Of a stretch of DNA of 64,000 bases, positions 1-8,430 are shown in pieces. This DNA is from SHLQ01 sp033344795 (GTDB lineage Bacteria > Actinomycetota > Acidimicrobiia > Acidimicrobiales > SHLQ01), in contig JAWPMS010000001.1 in the NCBI GenBank assembly GCA_033344795.1, positions 4,464,001-4,528,000 of the forward strand, read 5' to 3'. The position numbers and the translations under genes were made by a program. Numbering within the stretch: position 1 is the stretch's first letter; the number at the start of each line of letters is the position of its first letter. The notes beneath the pieces are model-generated. The model made no database searches and was not told the origin of the DNA. It saw only the letters and a program-made list of their open reading frames with translations.

Positions 1-2
1 TG

Positions 3-221
3 GTGCGGATCAACGTCGTGGACGGCGACGAGACCACCTACGCGAGTTACGTACACGTCTGGAACAACGGGAACCTGGTCGATCCCGAGCAGATCGAGCG
101 GATCGCCGACGACGAATTCATCGTCCCCTCGACCCCTGGCGCGGTCGAGCAGTTCTACTCGATCTCGATCGAACCTCTGCGCGAAGGCCGGGTGTTCTGC
201 GAGTCGATCAACATCGAGTAG
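3..221 (+). CDS. Hypothetical protein, probably 5'-truncated
   Basis: A reading frame runs from the left edge to a TAG stop at 219-221. A GTG at position 3 could start it, giving 72 residues, but the frame is open to the edge, so this is more likely the C-terminal end of a longer protein. The visible part is acidic and has no motif I recognise. Codon use (C or G at third positions) is typical of the window, which supports a real gene. No function can be given. Confidence 0.5.
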   Translation: MRINVVDGDETTYASYVHVWNNGNLVDPEQIERIADDEFIVPSTPGAVEQFYSISIEPLREGRVFCESINIE

Positions 222-273
222 CCGTTGGCGATGCGGACGTTCGGCGGAGCCGAACCCGATTCGCAAGCGGCGG

Positions 274-1287
274 TCAGCCGGTGGTTGCCCACTCGATCGC
301 TGAGATCAGCTGCTTGCCGAGCTCGAGTTGTGCGGTGGCCCGATTGAGGTTCTGGTCGGGGCTCGACGCGCCGTAGTACTTGTCACCCGAGAGGTGGTCG
401 GCGAGAAACCGCACCGAGTTTTCGATCGCCATGAGGGGGCCACAGAGCAACATCGCATCGCGTTCCGCCTTGGTGAGGTCTGCCCCGTAGCCGGCGAGAA
501 ATCCGCGATTGACCGCTTCGATCTGCGCCATGTAGGTCGCTGGCGAGACATCGCCCAGCGAACGCGTGCTCGAGCGCACCATCTCGCCGATGTCGGACAG
601 GACGGTGCCCGGCATGCTGGTGTCCAGGTCGATGATCGTTCGAGCACCGGTTGGGCCAATGATGCAGTTCGGGCCCTTTGCATCGTTGTGCGCGTTGCGG
701 GTCGGCACCTCTCGCCAGGCTTCGTAGCCAGACGACAGTCGCAGTCTGTCGATGAGCGTGACCAGCTCTTCGATGATCGAGTCACACTCTGCAGCGCGAC
801 CCAAACCGTCGGTGGAGACTTCGGCCTCGAACGCGGCCACCCGGGCGTCGAAATCGTGGTAGCCGACGAGGTGTTCGGTCAGTTCCAAACCGTCGATGGC
901 TCGTGCGTATCGGCCGAACGCTCTTGCGGTGGATTGTGCGTCTTCTGGAGTCGTGATCGTGGGCGTGGCCGAACCGTCGACGTATCGGTAACAACGCCAC
1001 GTGATGCCGTCTTGTTGTGCAAGCCAGGCGCCATCGACCGTACGAACGAACGAGAGGGCGAGCAGATTGTGTTCGGCCATCCGTTCGATGATGCGCTCGG
1101 TGTTCTCCATGAGCGCCGTTGCGTCGGGGAAGATACCGACGTTGAGATCTTGCAGAACGAATGCGCCGTCAGCGGTTTCGACCACGACGCTGCGGTTGAT
1201 ATTGCCCGCCGACATCTCGACAATCGGCGCGGTTGGGAGCAGCCCGAAGCTGTCACGTGCGAGGCGTTCAAGTTGTGAGCTGTCCAT
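274..1287 (-). CDS. Aminoglycoside phosphotransferase-family kinase
   Basis: A protein of about 337 residues with the kinase-like fold of the APH/choline kinase family, which moves phosphate from ATP to small molecules. The catalytic loop reads HNDAKGPNCI (His, Asp and Asn of the HxDxxxxN motif) and is followed by IIDLDT with the metal-binding Asp. The N-terminal half has a nucleotide-binding strand (FVLQDLN). The ATG at 1287 is preferred because GGAG lies 6 bases upstream. An upstream ATG at 1389 would add 34 residues of poor sequence. The substrate is unknown. Homoserine-kinase-like and drug-resistance members share this fold, so resistance should not be assumed. Confidence 0.75.
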   Translation of the reverse strand: MDSSQLERLARDSFGLLPTAPIVEMSAGNINRSVVVETADGAFVLQDLNVGIFPDATALMENTERIIERMAEHNLLALSFVRTVDGAWLAQQDGITWRCYRYVDGSATPTITTPEDAQSTARAFGRYARAIDGLELTEHLVGYHDFDARVAAFEAEVSTDGLGRAAECDSIIEELVTLIDRLRLSSGYEAWREVPTRNAHNDAKGPNCIIGPTGARTIIDLDTSMPGTVLSDIGEMVRSSTRSLGDVSPATYMAQIEAVNRGFLAGYGADLTKAERDAMLLCGPLMAIENSVRFLADHLSGDKYYGASSPDQNLNRATAQLELGKQLISAIEWATTG

Positions 1288-1427
1288 CGCCATCTCCGAA
1301 ACCGCCGGGCAAGCAGCGTAGGCCGCTATTCCCATCGGCACGTAGCACCCAAGTCTGATGGGGTTGTTCCATCCGTTTGTCTGATGCATTGCCAGTGAGG
1401 GCTGTTAACCTTCGCATTCGTAATTCG

Positions 1428-1500
1428 GGGGCTTTAGCTCAGTTGGTAGAGCGCTTCCATGGCATGGAAGAGGTCAGGGGTTCAATTCCCCTAAGCTCCA
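1428..1500 (+). tRNA. tRNA-Ala (GGC)
   Basis: A canonical cloverleaf. The acceptor GGGGCTT pairs with AAGCTCC and is followed by discriminator A. The D arm is GCTC/GAGC, the anticodon arm CTTCC-ATGGCAT-GGAAG with anticodon GGC, and the T arm AGGGG-TTCAATT-CCCCT. CCA is not encoded. It stands alone on the plus strand, unlike the tRNA array at 18.9-21.0 kb, and looks like an ordinary housekeeping gene. Confidence 0.97.
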
Positions 1501-1626
1501 CAAGTTCTTGCGCTCGGAAGCGGCAACGTCGACTCTCTTGCGCTCGATGAGGCTCCAGACCCCGCAGGCCGGTCCAAGACGCGTGAGACGTCAAACAATT
1601 GCCATGCAACCACTCTCCGTGGTATA

Positions 1627-1648
1627 GCTATCACTCTAGGTAGATAGC
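1627..1648 (+). promoter_or_regulatory. Inverted repeat upstream of the DUF2510 gene
   Basis: GCTATC and GATAGC form an inverted repeat with a 10-base spacer ending 14 bases before the ATG at 1663. It could be an operator, or structure in the 5' leader overlapping a promoter. TATAGCTAT at its left edge resembles a -10 box. Confidence 0.3.
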
Positions 1649-1662
1649 GACGGCGGGGCGAA

Positions 1663-2583
1663 ATGGCCAACAGCGTAGATGGGCGAGACATCGCCGAAAA
1701 CCGTGAGACTGTTGACGATTCAGCACAGACGGGTGAGAAACGAGCCCCGGCCGGGTGGTATCCCGATCCGTTCAATGCTGCTCGGCAGAGGTACTGGGCT
1801 GGCGCAGCTTGGACCACTGATATTCGATTGACTCCCGTCGCTCTCGATCAGACGCAGTCAGCTCTCGAGCCAACGCAGTCAGCTCCCGATGACGGCGAGG
1901 TGTGGCCACCACCCATCGAACAAGCGAGCTCATTTCTCCCCGCAGTGATCGAGACCACCGTTGGCTTAGACCTGGCAGAGGACTCCATTGGCTCGGACCG
2001 CTGGTACTCGGCGAAACGCCTCATCATCCCCATCATGTTGATGATTGCCCTTGGAGCGGCCGGCTATCTCTTGACCCGACCAAGCGACGTGCCGGGAACC
2101 GCTGACGCCTTGTCGGTCGCCACCACGATCCAGGCGACCACGACAACGGTCGCAGCGACAACCACGACACCGGCCACAACGACCACCCAAGCACCGTCGA
2201 CAACGACCACCATCCAACCAACAACCACAGCACCGCCAACGACGACCACACCGCCAACCACGCAGGCAGCCGCCCCGGTGCTCAGCCCCGAAGAACAATT
2301 CGAAACTTGGCGAGCGAGCATGGCCGTGGCAGTCGAAGGCGGCGCTCCCCCTGAAGACGATCGTTCCCTCACCGAAGCCAATGCAGCGTTTCTCTGCTCG
2401 CGAGCCGAAGGCGAAGAGACCCTCGACTCGCTCGTGGGCTTTGTTCGACAGTTCTTCTACGACGCCGCGCCGCAGCGCTGGGATCCGCAACCAGAGCTGC
2501 TCGACGGGTACTCAACGGCGTACACCAATACGTCACTCGACATCTATTGCCCTGATATCCACGCAGAGCTACTCCAGCGGTGA
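1663..2583 (+). CDS. DUF2510 membrane protein with Thr-rich linker
   Basis: 306 residues. Residues about 28-55 carry the DUF2510 signature (GWYPDP...RYW.GA.WT), common at the cytoplasmic face of actinobacterial membrane proteins. One transmembrane helix lies at about 125-142 (IIPIMLMIALGAAGYLL). A long Thr-rich linker at about 160-205 follows, then an extracellular domain of about 100 residues with two Cys that could form a disulfide. The domain recalls DUF732-type secreted domains, but the match is weak. It is probably a surface-anchored protein with its C-terminus outside. The role is unknown and it stands alone on the plus strand. Confidence 0.7.
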   Translation: MANSVDGRDIAENRETVDDSAQTGEKRAPAGWYPDPFNAARQRYWAGAAWTTDIRLTPVALDQTQSALEPTQSAPDDGEVWPPPIEQASSFLPAVIETTVGLDLAEDSIGSDRWYSAKRLIIPIMLMIALGAAGYLLTRPSDVPGTADALSVATTIQATTTTVAATTTTPATTTTQAPSTTTTIQPTTTAPPTTTTPPTTQAAAPVLSPEEQFETWRASMAVAVEGGAPPEDDRSLTEANAAFLCSRAEGEETLDSLVGFVRQFFYDAAPQRWDPQPELLDGYSTAYTNTSLDIYCPDIHAELLQR

Positions 2584-2696
2584 ATACTCACTGAGGTTCA
2601 AAAGACACGCCGCGGTGACGAGCGGCGATTCTGCCGTCCAAATCTTTTTCAAAATGGATTTGGAGGATTCGCGACATCCGCCAAAGACTGCTGGTC

Positions 2697-2942
2697 ATGA
2701 GCACACCGCCACGGGCCGAACCCCCACGCAGCACGGTTGGGCAGTCCAACCCCAGCCGTACGCCGGGGGCGAAACAAGGCAACCGACGCGATGTGGCGCA
2801 ACGACCCCGCCCCGAAAGCGCAGCACCGATTGCCGAGCTGAAGCGATGGTGGCAACTGCGGGTCGCAGCACGCCGCGACGAGTGTGAGCATCACAACTAT
2901 GTCGGCGAGGGCGGGTTCTGCTCTACCTGCTCGATGGAGTAG
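2697..2942 (+). CDS. Small basic protein with C-terminal Cys/His cluster
   Basis: 81 residues. The first 60 are rich in Pro, Arg and Ser and look disordered. The end reads CEHHNYVGEGGFCSTCSME, where three Cys and two His could bind one zinc ion. A GGAGG lies too far upstream (about 2660) to be a good ribosome site, so the start is uncertain. It may be a genuine zinc-finger-like small protein, but could also be a chance frame in a region with no other gene. Confidence 0.4.
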   Translation: MSTPPRAEPPRSTVGQSNPSRTPGAKQGNRRDVAQRPRPESAAPIAELKRWWQLRVAARRDECEHHNYVGEGGFCSTCSME

Positions 2943-2984
2943 TCGCCGGACCGAGGAACACCACCGAAACCGCCGACCGTCACA

Positions 2985-3836
2985 TCAGGCGGCGTCGGCC
3001 TCGTCGGCATTCTGCATCCGACCGAAGATCTCGTCGAGCAGCCGATCGGTTGGCTCCCAGAGTGCGTCGGGATTGGTGACAAGGAGCCGCGACACTGCTC
3101 GACCCACCTGCATGAAGTAGATGTCGACAAAGACCACAACTTGGCTCTCGTCGTCGGCGGTGAGTGTGTTCATGACTTCGAAGTTGGTCACGCGCGGTTC
3201 GCCGACCAGATCGTCGAAGCGGTTGATCTCGAAGTCGACGGCGACAAACGGCCCAAGTTCTCCGGCGTCGAGGTCTGCCTGCGCTTCCGAGATCGCCCCA
3301 TCGAGCGTGCACTGCAGCACGGGGTCCTGCGCCCATGCCACCACCACGTCGATCGCAGTCTCGGCGTCGGGATAGACCCGCACGTCATGTTCGACCGAGG
3401 TATCGAACTGGCTGAACTCCGGCGACTCGACCTCGAGGAGGTTTCCGTCGGCGTCGCGCAGCTCGTTGAGGAACGCACAACCATCGACCGCGGTGTAGTC
3501 GAAGGGCGGTTCGGAGCTGCGTGCCTCTTCTTCCCACTCGGCACCGAAGAAGCCGCTCTCGAGCACGATGAGCTCGGCCAATTGTTCGTCCGTGAGAGCT
3601 TCGGGCTCGGTGGTCGTCGTGGTCGGCGGTTCGGTGGTCGTCGTCGTGGGAGGTTCGGTCGTGGTAGTCGTCGGCGCTTCGGTCGTTGTCGTCGGCGCCT
3701 CTGTCGTGGTCGCTGCGACAGCGGTCGTCGTTGTCGCTGCGTCATCGGCCGATTCATCGCCGCCGCCGCAGCCACTCGCCAGCAGGGCCATCACGGCCAC
3801 CGGTGCAAAAATTCGCTTCAAAATGTTGTCTCGCAT
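2985..3836 (-). CDS. Secreted lipoprotein with Thr/Pro/Glu linker
   Basis: About 283 residues. A lipoprotein signal peptide ends in the lipobox LLASGC near residue 20. A linker of TTTTTEPP-type repeats follows at about 35-85, then a folded domain of about 190 residues with a Cys pair (DGCAFL and LQCTLD). The domain resembles extracellular sensor-like or substrate-binding domains of actinobacterial lipoproteins, but no family is certain. The ATG at 3836 is chosen because it leaves a normal-length signal peptide; another ATG lies 12 bases upstream. It is probably anchored to the outer face of the cytoplasmic membrane. Confidence 0.7.
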   Translation of the reverse strand: MRDNILKRIFAPVAVMALLASGCGGGDESADDAATTTTAVAATTTEAPTTTTEAPTTTTTEPPTTTTTEPPTTTTTEPEALTDEQLAELIVLESGFFGAEWEEEARSSEPPFDYTAVDGCAFLNELRDADGNLLEVESPEFSQFDTSVEHDVRVYPDAETAIDVVVAWAQDPVLQCTLDGAISEAQADLDAGELGPFVAVDFEINRFDDLVGEPRVTNFEVMNTLTADDESQVVVFVDIYFMQVGRAVSRLLVTNPDALWEPTDRLLDEIFGRMQNADEADAA

Positions 3837-3898
3837 CGACCCGCCCATCTCTGTTCAGCTGCGAAGTTATCATTCGCGGGTCGGCGCACTGAAGAGTT

Positions 3899-5068
3899 CT
3901 ACTGATCTGGCCAATGATCGGAGAACCAGCCCATCGTCGTTTGGGTATTTCTGATCTCACGGGCGCCGAGCGCTTCGCCAAGGTCGATGTCGATCTCGAC
4001 GCTCGGGTTGCTGGGGCACGATTGGAAGTCACCTGGAAGCCGATCGGCCGCCAACAGGATGTATGCGAAGTCGGGCGTGAGGGTGACGTACGGTTCGCGA
4101 AGCCGGTCACCCATCGCCTGACCGCTTGCGCATTCTCGCTCGTTCGCGAGGACCCGAACGACCGAGCTGTCCGGGGACGACTTGATCACTTCCCACTCGA
4201 CGGTGTTGCGGTCTTCGAGCACGATGTGCAACTCACAATCACCGCCGCTCGATGAGCCATTCCATCGCCATTGGCCGTCGGTCATGGCGAGGTTCATCCA
4301 CGAGAAGTTGTCACCGTGTCGAGACACGAGGGTTGCCTTTGGAGCAACTCGATTGTCCTCGTCTGCATGAGCGACAAACCAGTCAGCGTTGTTTGCGCCG
4401 CTTCCTCCTTCGGCAGTCTCGAGAAATGGATCGATCGCGTCTCGCATTTGTTGGAAGTCACGCCCCTCCGCGGGTGGAAGCCACCAGAGAAACTCCATCG
4501 AGACGAGGTTTCCCGCGCATTCGAGACGTTGATGAAATGGGAGATCTCCGGCGCTGTTGGGTATAGGCACGAAATCTTCGTCAAATGTGACTACGTCCTC
4601 GGGAAGTGGAGCGCAGCTCGAATACCCGTCAACCACCCACGTACCGGACGCCTGCCGCACGCTGAGATGCATATACGGAAATCCGTCGCGGCCCAAGTAG
4701 ACGATCGTGTTGCCTGTGCTTCGTTCTTGATCGAGAGACAGCCGTTGCCAATCTCGACGCAGTTGCCACCCCGGGTTTTCAGCGGACATGAACCGCGTCG
4801 CGGCGGCAACAGCGCTGTTCTCACCCAGCGTTGGCTCTACCTCTCCGACGACAAAATCGAAGATCGCCGACTCCATTTCATCTGTTGGGCATCGAAGTTC
4901 AAGAGGGTCGGAGCTCGGTGGGCGCTCCTCGAGCACGGGTGATGAATCTTCGGCGACTGCCGGTGTTTTCGGCCGATCTTCGACCACAGTCTCCGCACCA
5001 TCGGTTTGCAGGTTCACAGATGCACACGATGTGAGCACCACAAGCATCGCCAGAAGAAACCGCCTCAT
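3899..5068 (-). CDS. Secreted lipoprotein, function unknown
   Basis: About 389 residues from the ATG at 5068. The signal peptide MRRFLLAMLVVLTSCAS has a lipobox with lipidated Cys at residue 15. The mature part seems to hold two similar halves, each with a tryptophan-rich strand pattern (VVDGYSSCAPLP and WNGSSSGGDCELH) and paired Cys, which suggests an internal duplication. It shares style with the lipoprotein at 6120-6911 (GSC-type Cys, PSNPxxE near the C-terminus), so the two may be distant paralogues. No function is evident. An upstream in-frame start at 5098 is less likely. Confidence 0.65.
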   Translation of the reverse strand: MRRFLLAMLVVLTSCASVNLQTDGAETVVEDRPKTPAVAEDSSPVLEERPPSSDPLELRCPTDEMESAIFDFVVGEVEPTLGENSAVAAATRFMSAENPGWQLRRDWQRLSLDQERSTGNTIVYLGRDGFPYMHLSVRQASGTWVVDGYSSCAPLPEDVVTFDEDFVPIPNSAGDLPFHQRLECAGNLVSMEFLWWLPPAEGRDFQQMRDAIDPFLETAEGGSGANNADWFVAHADEDNRVAPKATLVSRHGDNFSWMNLAMTDGQWRWNGSSSGGDCELHIVLEDRNTVEWEVIKSSPDSSVVRVLANERECASGQAMGDRLREPYVTLTPDFAYILLAADRLPGDFQSCPSNPSVEIDIDLGEALGAREIRNTQTTMGWFSDHWPDQ

Positions 5069-5131
5069 GTATGCAAGGTACGTCAGCCAATGTGTCAATG
5101 GCCGTCAGCAAGCGATGCACTCATCGAAGGC

Positions 5132-5371
5132 TCACTCTGCTGACGCCGGATCGCCTTCCTGGAGATCCTCGAGCATTTCTCGGGTGTGGGCGGTCAGATC
5201 GGTCTCGGCCCGGTCATGCACCTCGGTGATGTCGACCACGGTTCCCGGTGCGCTCTCAAACTTCGCGGCGAGCGCGTCGGCTTCCGCTCGGGTGTCCATC
5301 AACTGACTGTGCATCAGGTGCGAGTGTCTCGTCACCGTCACCAAGTAGTGGACAGGATGTTCGTGCGTCAT
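5132..5371 (-). CDS. Small hypothetical protein
   Basis: About 79 residues from the ATG at 5371, which has GGGAGG 8 bases upstream. The sequence starts MTHEHPVHYLVTVTRHSH, is rich in His near the N-terminus and acidic near the C-terminus. No membrane segment or motif is visible. It follows the cation transporter gene in the same direction with a 30-base gap, so the two may be co-transcribed. A metal-related role is possible from the His-rich start and the neighbour, but this is only inference. Confidence 0.6.
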   Translation of the reverse strand: MTHEHPVHYLVTVTRHSHLMHSQLMDTRAEADALAAKFESAPGTVVDITEVHDRAETDLTAHTREMLEDLQEGDPASAE

Positions 5372-5401
5372 CAGCGCCTCCCTTGTCAAAGGAATGTGCC
5401 T

Positions 5402-6097
5402 CTATTTTCCGTCTTTCTCGGGAGTCGACGTAGGGACAAGGGTCCTCTCGTCAGGAATCGAGATAGCAGGCGGTCGATCGTCGACCTCGTGTAGATGGGC
5501 TCGTGCCTCACCGATCACGTCCACGGCGGTCCGGAGGAAGAGGACCGCTATGCCGACACCGACGATCACATCGGGCCAGATGCTGTCGAGCCACCACACC
5601 AAGGCCGCGGCCACGAGCACGGCGCTGTTGGCGATCAGATCGTTGCGTGAACACAGCCATGTCGAGCGCATGTTCAGGTCGTCGGAGCGGTGTGACCACA
5701 ACAAGTAGAACGCCCATGTGTTGCCGGCTAGTGCGATGAGGCCCATGGCTCCCATCGCGCCGAACTCGGGCACAGTGCGCTCACTGACCTGCCAGGCGGC
5801 TTGGCCGAGGACGAGCAAACCGAAGGCGAGCTGCACGAGGCCCTTGGAGAGCGCAGCTCGTGCACGCCATCTCGTCCCTCGATGAAGAACCCACAGACTG
5901 AACCCATAGACCGCGGCATCGCCGAGCATGTCGAGCGAGTCGGCGAGCAAAGCGGTCGAGCGCGCCCACCAGCCCACGGTGAACTCGGCCACGAAGAGCA
6001 CTGCGTTGATGGCCAGGACGATCCAGAGGACGCGTCGTTGCCGTTCGCGTAACGCTGCCAGCTCGTCGGTCTTGCCCTCGCAGCATCCAGCGCTCAT
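5402..6097 (-). CDS. Cation diffusion facilitator-type transporter
   Basis: 231 residues with about five to six membrane helices. Helix 2 carries ALLADSLDMLGDA, the metal-site signature of the CDF family, and the fifth helix region reads SRNDLIANSAVL, where many members have HxxxD. CDF proteins export divalent metals such as zinc in exchange for protons. The N-terminal CCEGK could bind metal. The usual cytoplasmic C-terminal domain is reduced to a short tail, as in the short cation transporter subgroup. The exact metal cannot be told. The downstream small gene may be in the same operon. Confidence 0.8.
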   Translation of the reverse strand: MSAGCCEGKTDELAALRERQRRVLWIVLAINAVLFVAEFTVGWWARSTALLADSLDMLGDAAVYGFSLWVLHRGTRWRARAALSKGLVQLAFGLLVLGQAAWQVSERTVPEFGAMGAMGLIALAGNTWAFYLLWSHRSDDLNMRSTWLCSRNDLIANSAVLVAAALVWWLDSIWPDVIVGVGIAVLFLRTAVDVIGEARAHLHEVDDRPPAISIPDERTLVPTSTPEKDGK

Positions 6098-6119
6098 GGT
6101 TCAACGGTAACCGCTCGGC

Positions 6120-6911
6120 TCACCTGTCGACATCGGGCGGCCACGCCAGCTCGATACCGGGGGGCATGTGCATGTCGACGACAATGCGGTCGCCGAGCGC
6201 TTCGTCGAGCTCTGCGATGACGGGGAACCACGGGTTACTGGGGCAGTCTGCGCCGCCGCTGACCGGCTCGACGAGGGTGGTGATCTCGATTCGAGTCGTC
6301 GACTCCACGATGACTGGCACCACCTCTCGATCGGTCGGCGGCTGGCCCGATGCGCAGTTTCGCTCCTGGATCCACAGATGCAGCGCCGTCGAGGTGGGAT
6401 CGGGTTCGAACTCGGGATCGAAGATGGTGTCGGCGGGGCCGAAACCGGGTGCCGAAACCGTGATGCTGCAGCCACCCCAGCCCGTAGGTGTCCACTCGCC
6501 GTCTCGCCACTCGAAGCGAGCGTTGACGTAGCCGTCGTCGCCGATGCCGAGCAGCACGAGATCGGAATCGGTTTGTTCGGCGATGCGCATGTCATTGCCA
6601 GCGATGAACGACGACTCGACCGAGAGCGGACCAGTAATGAAGTCCTCGAACACCTGGCCGATCTCGGCGTCGAGCGGCGGGAGCGCCTCGGGGTCGGGTG
6701 GCATTGTCGGAAAGACGACGCCGCCACATTCGGCAAACAACTCCGATGAGGAAGTCTCCGCTGCGTTCGTTTGGACACTCGCAGAGTCGCTGCCGCACGC
6801 CGACAACACGAACGCCGACGCAATCAGCACGAGGAGACGAGGTCGAATCTGCCATGGAGGTGCCGCCATGAAGCCGAGGGGTATCGAGACCCGCGCCATT
6901 CGTTTCGTCAC
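6120..6911 (-). CDS. Secreted lipoprotein, function unknown
   Basis: 263 residues if the GTG at 6911 is used, which has GAGAGG about 8 bases upstream. The ATG at 6869 gives a more typical signal peptide length. The lipobox is VLSAC. The mature part has Cys pairs (ECGG, GGCSITV, RNCASGQ, GADCPSNPW). The RNCASGQ and CPSNPW pieces also appear in similar form in the lipoprotein at 3899-5068 (RECASGQ, CPSNPS). The two are therefore probably paralogues. A surface location is clear; the role is not. Confidence 0.65.
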   Translation of the reverse strand: MTKRMARVSIPLGFMAAPPWQIRPRLLVLIASAFVLSACGSDSASVQTNAAETSSSELFAECGGVVFPTMPPDPEALPPLDAEIGQVFEDFITGPLSVESSFIAGNDMRIAEQTDSDLVLLGIGDDGYVNARFEWRDGEWTPTGWGGCSITVSAPGFGPADTIFDPEFEPDPTSTALHLWIQERNCASGQPPTDREVVPVIVESTTRIEITTLVEPVSGGADCPSNPWFPVIAELDEALGDRIVVDMHMPPGIELAWPPDVDR

Positions 6912-6925
6912 CCCCGATCCTCTCG

Positions 6926-8353
6926 TCAGGAGTCGAGGAAGGTGAGCGACCCGACGATGGCTTCACCAAGCTCATTGACGACAGGAAGCATCACGTCGAC
7001 GTTCTCGAATGCATGGGTGCTGATCATCATGAGGCCACGATCGGGGTGTTCGATGAGCCACATCCTCCCCGCCGCCGGCGTATCCCATCCGAGATAGTCG
7101 ACGGCGGCGTCGAGCGGGCTGAAGCGAATCGGAATCGCTCCGACGTCAGTACTCGCTACGTCGAACACTCGCGTCTCGACCCCGCCGACCGTGCTGGTCT
7201 CGAGTTCGGTGAGCTCGATGCCCGCCGCTGCCAGCTCGGTAACGACGTCGTCGCTCGACGTGAGCGGATTCCCGTCGTTGTCGTGGGGCCGGTCGGCGAA
7301 GTAGACGGCTCCGGGTTCATCCGTGACTTGTAGTCTGTGAAAGCCTCGTCCGCTCCATTGATTGATGAGGCGTGCACGACCATTCGTCAACTCGGCCACG
7401 TTGTCCGGAAGGCCGACTTCGATGCCCCCGAGAGCGGCGAGTTGGTTGGGCCCAGAGGTGAGCGGCTGAACTGGATTCGGTGCGATTTCGCCGAAGGCGA
7501 GTGTGTCCATGATCGCATCGGACCGCTCATACCAGGGTGCATCTTCATCGCGTGCGATTCCGTCCACAATCGCCAGCGGATCTTCCGCGCCCTGCTCGAT
7601 AATCCAGACACGGTACGAGGCCCCCTTGTTCAGGGCCTTGAGGTCTTGAAGGTTGTAGAGCAAGCCCACGCACGAACCGGGAAAGAAGCCGCACTCGATT
7701 TCGTCACTCAGCTCGAGGTCGACCCGGATTGCGGCAAGGCCGTTCACGGTCGTCTCGACGGGCTCTGTGGCGATCACTCCGTCGTGGAGGTTCTCGAGCC
7801 AGCCGAGGAAATCGTCGTTCGGCCACGGCGTCTGTTCCAAGACCGACGTGTTGGGCGAAGCCGGGTCGGAGAAGGCGGCGACGCGAATGAAGACGAGGTC
7901 GCGGTCATCGGGCGCTCGACTGGCAACATCGGAAATGACGAACATTCCTCCACCGTTGACTTGGGTGTTGAGCACCTCGGTTGTGGTGAACGAAACCGAC
8001 GTGCCCAGAGCACCTGTGCGATAGGTGCCGGCTTCGAATGGCTCAAACCACTCCAGCATCGGATTGGCAGCGGCGTCGAAGGCGGCATCGGCGGCGATCG
8101 GCTCCAGCGGGTCCCTCAACACAACAGCGACATCGTCTTCTTCGACTGTGGCCTCCGTCGTTGCAGCATCGGTCGGCTCGACGATCGGCACCGCGGTCGT
8201 TTCGACCGCGCTCTGGTCCGTGGATGAGCCGTCGTCGACCACGACGTCGTCGCCGGCGCCAGCTGCTGCGGTGGCATCAGACCCAGCGCACCCGGCAAGT
8301 AGAAGCACAACGAAACCAAACGCTCCCAGCCAATTCCAACGGTTGTTCAACAT
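6926..8353 (-). CDS. Lipoprotein paralogous to the anti-sigma extracellular domain
   Basis: About 475 residues from the ATG at 8353, which has GGGAGA upstream. The signal peptide ends with lipobox LLAGC. The mature protein holds two related domains: one begins FEAGTYRTGALGTSVSF, the other ends HPDRGLMMIS. Both pieces recur in the neighbouring anti-sigma protein (FEPGTHRIDTLGTAFTF and HPSRGLLIVS), so the two share the same ectodomain along most of their length. The gene lies directly downstream of the sigma/anti-sigma pair on the same strand. It may be a regulon member, or a soluble or anchored partner of the anti-sigma protein. Confidence 0.75.
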   Translation of the reverse strand: MLNNRWNWLGAFGFVVLLLAGCAGSDATAAAGAGDDVVVDDGSSTDQSAVETTAVPIVEPTDAATTEATVEEDDVAVVLRDPLEPIAADAAFDAAANPMLEWFEPFEAGTYRTGALGTSVSFTTTEVLNTQVNGGGMFVISDVASRAPDDRDLVFIRVAAFSDPASPNTSVLEQTPWPNDDFLGWLENLHDGVIATEPVETTVNGLAAIRVDLELSDEIECGFFPGSCVGLLYNLQDLKALNKGASYRVWIIEQGAEDPLAIVDGIARDEDAPWYERSDAIMDTLAFGEIAPNPVQPLTSGPNQLAALGGIEVGLPDNVAELTNGRARLINQWSGRGFHRLQVTDEPGAVYFADRPHDNDGNPLTSSDDVVTELAAAGIELTELETSTVGGVETRVFDVASTDVGAIPIRFSPLDAAVDYLGWDTPAAGRMWLIEHPDRGLMMISTHAFENVDVMLPVVNELGEAIVGSLTFLDS

Positions 8354-8430
8354 GCCTGTCTCCCTCTTTCTTGCTGTGAGCGCATTTTCGACACTCCACC
8401 TTGTCCAACGAACGTGCCTCGTCGATCCCC

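Noticed and set aside
328..1278. Plus-strand frame opposite the phosphotransferase gene
   Set aside because: No domain, and the minus-strand frame has the kinase motifs.
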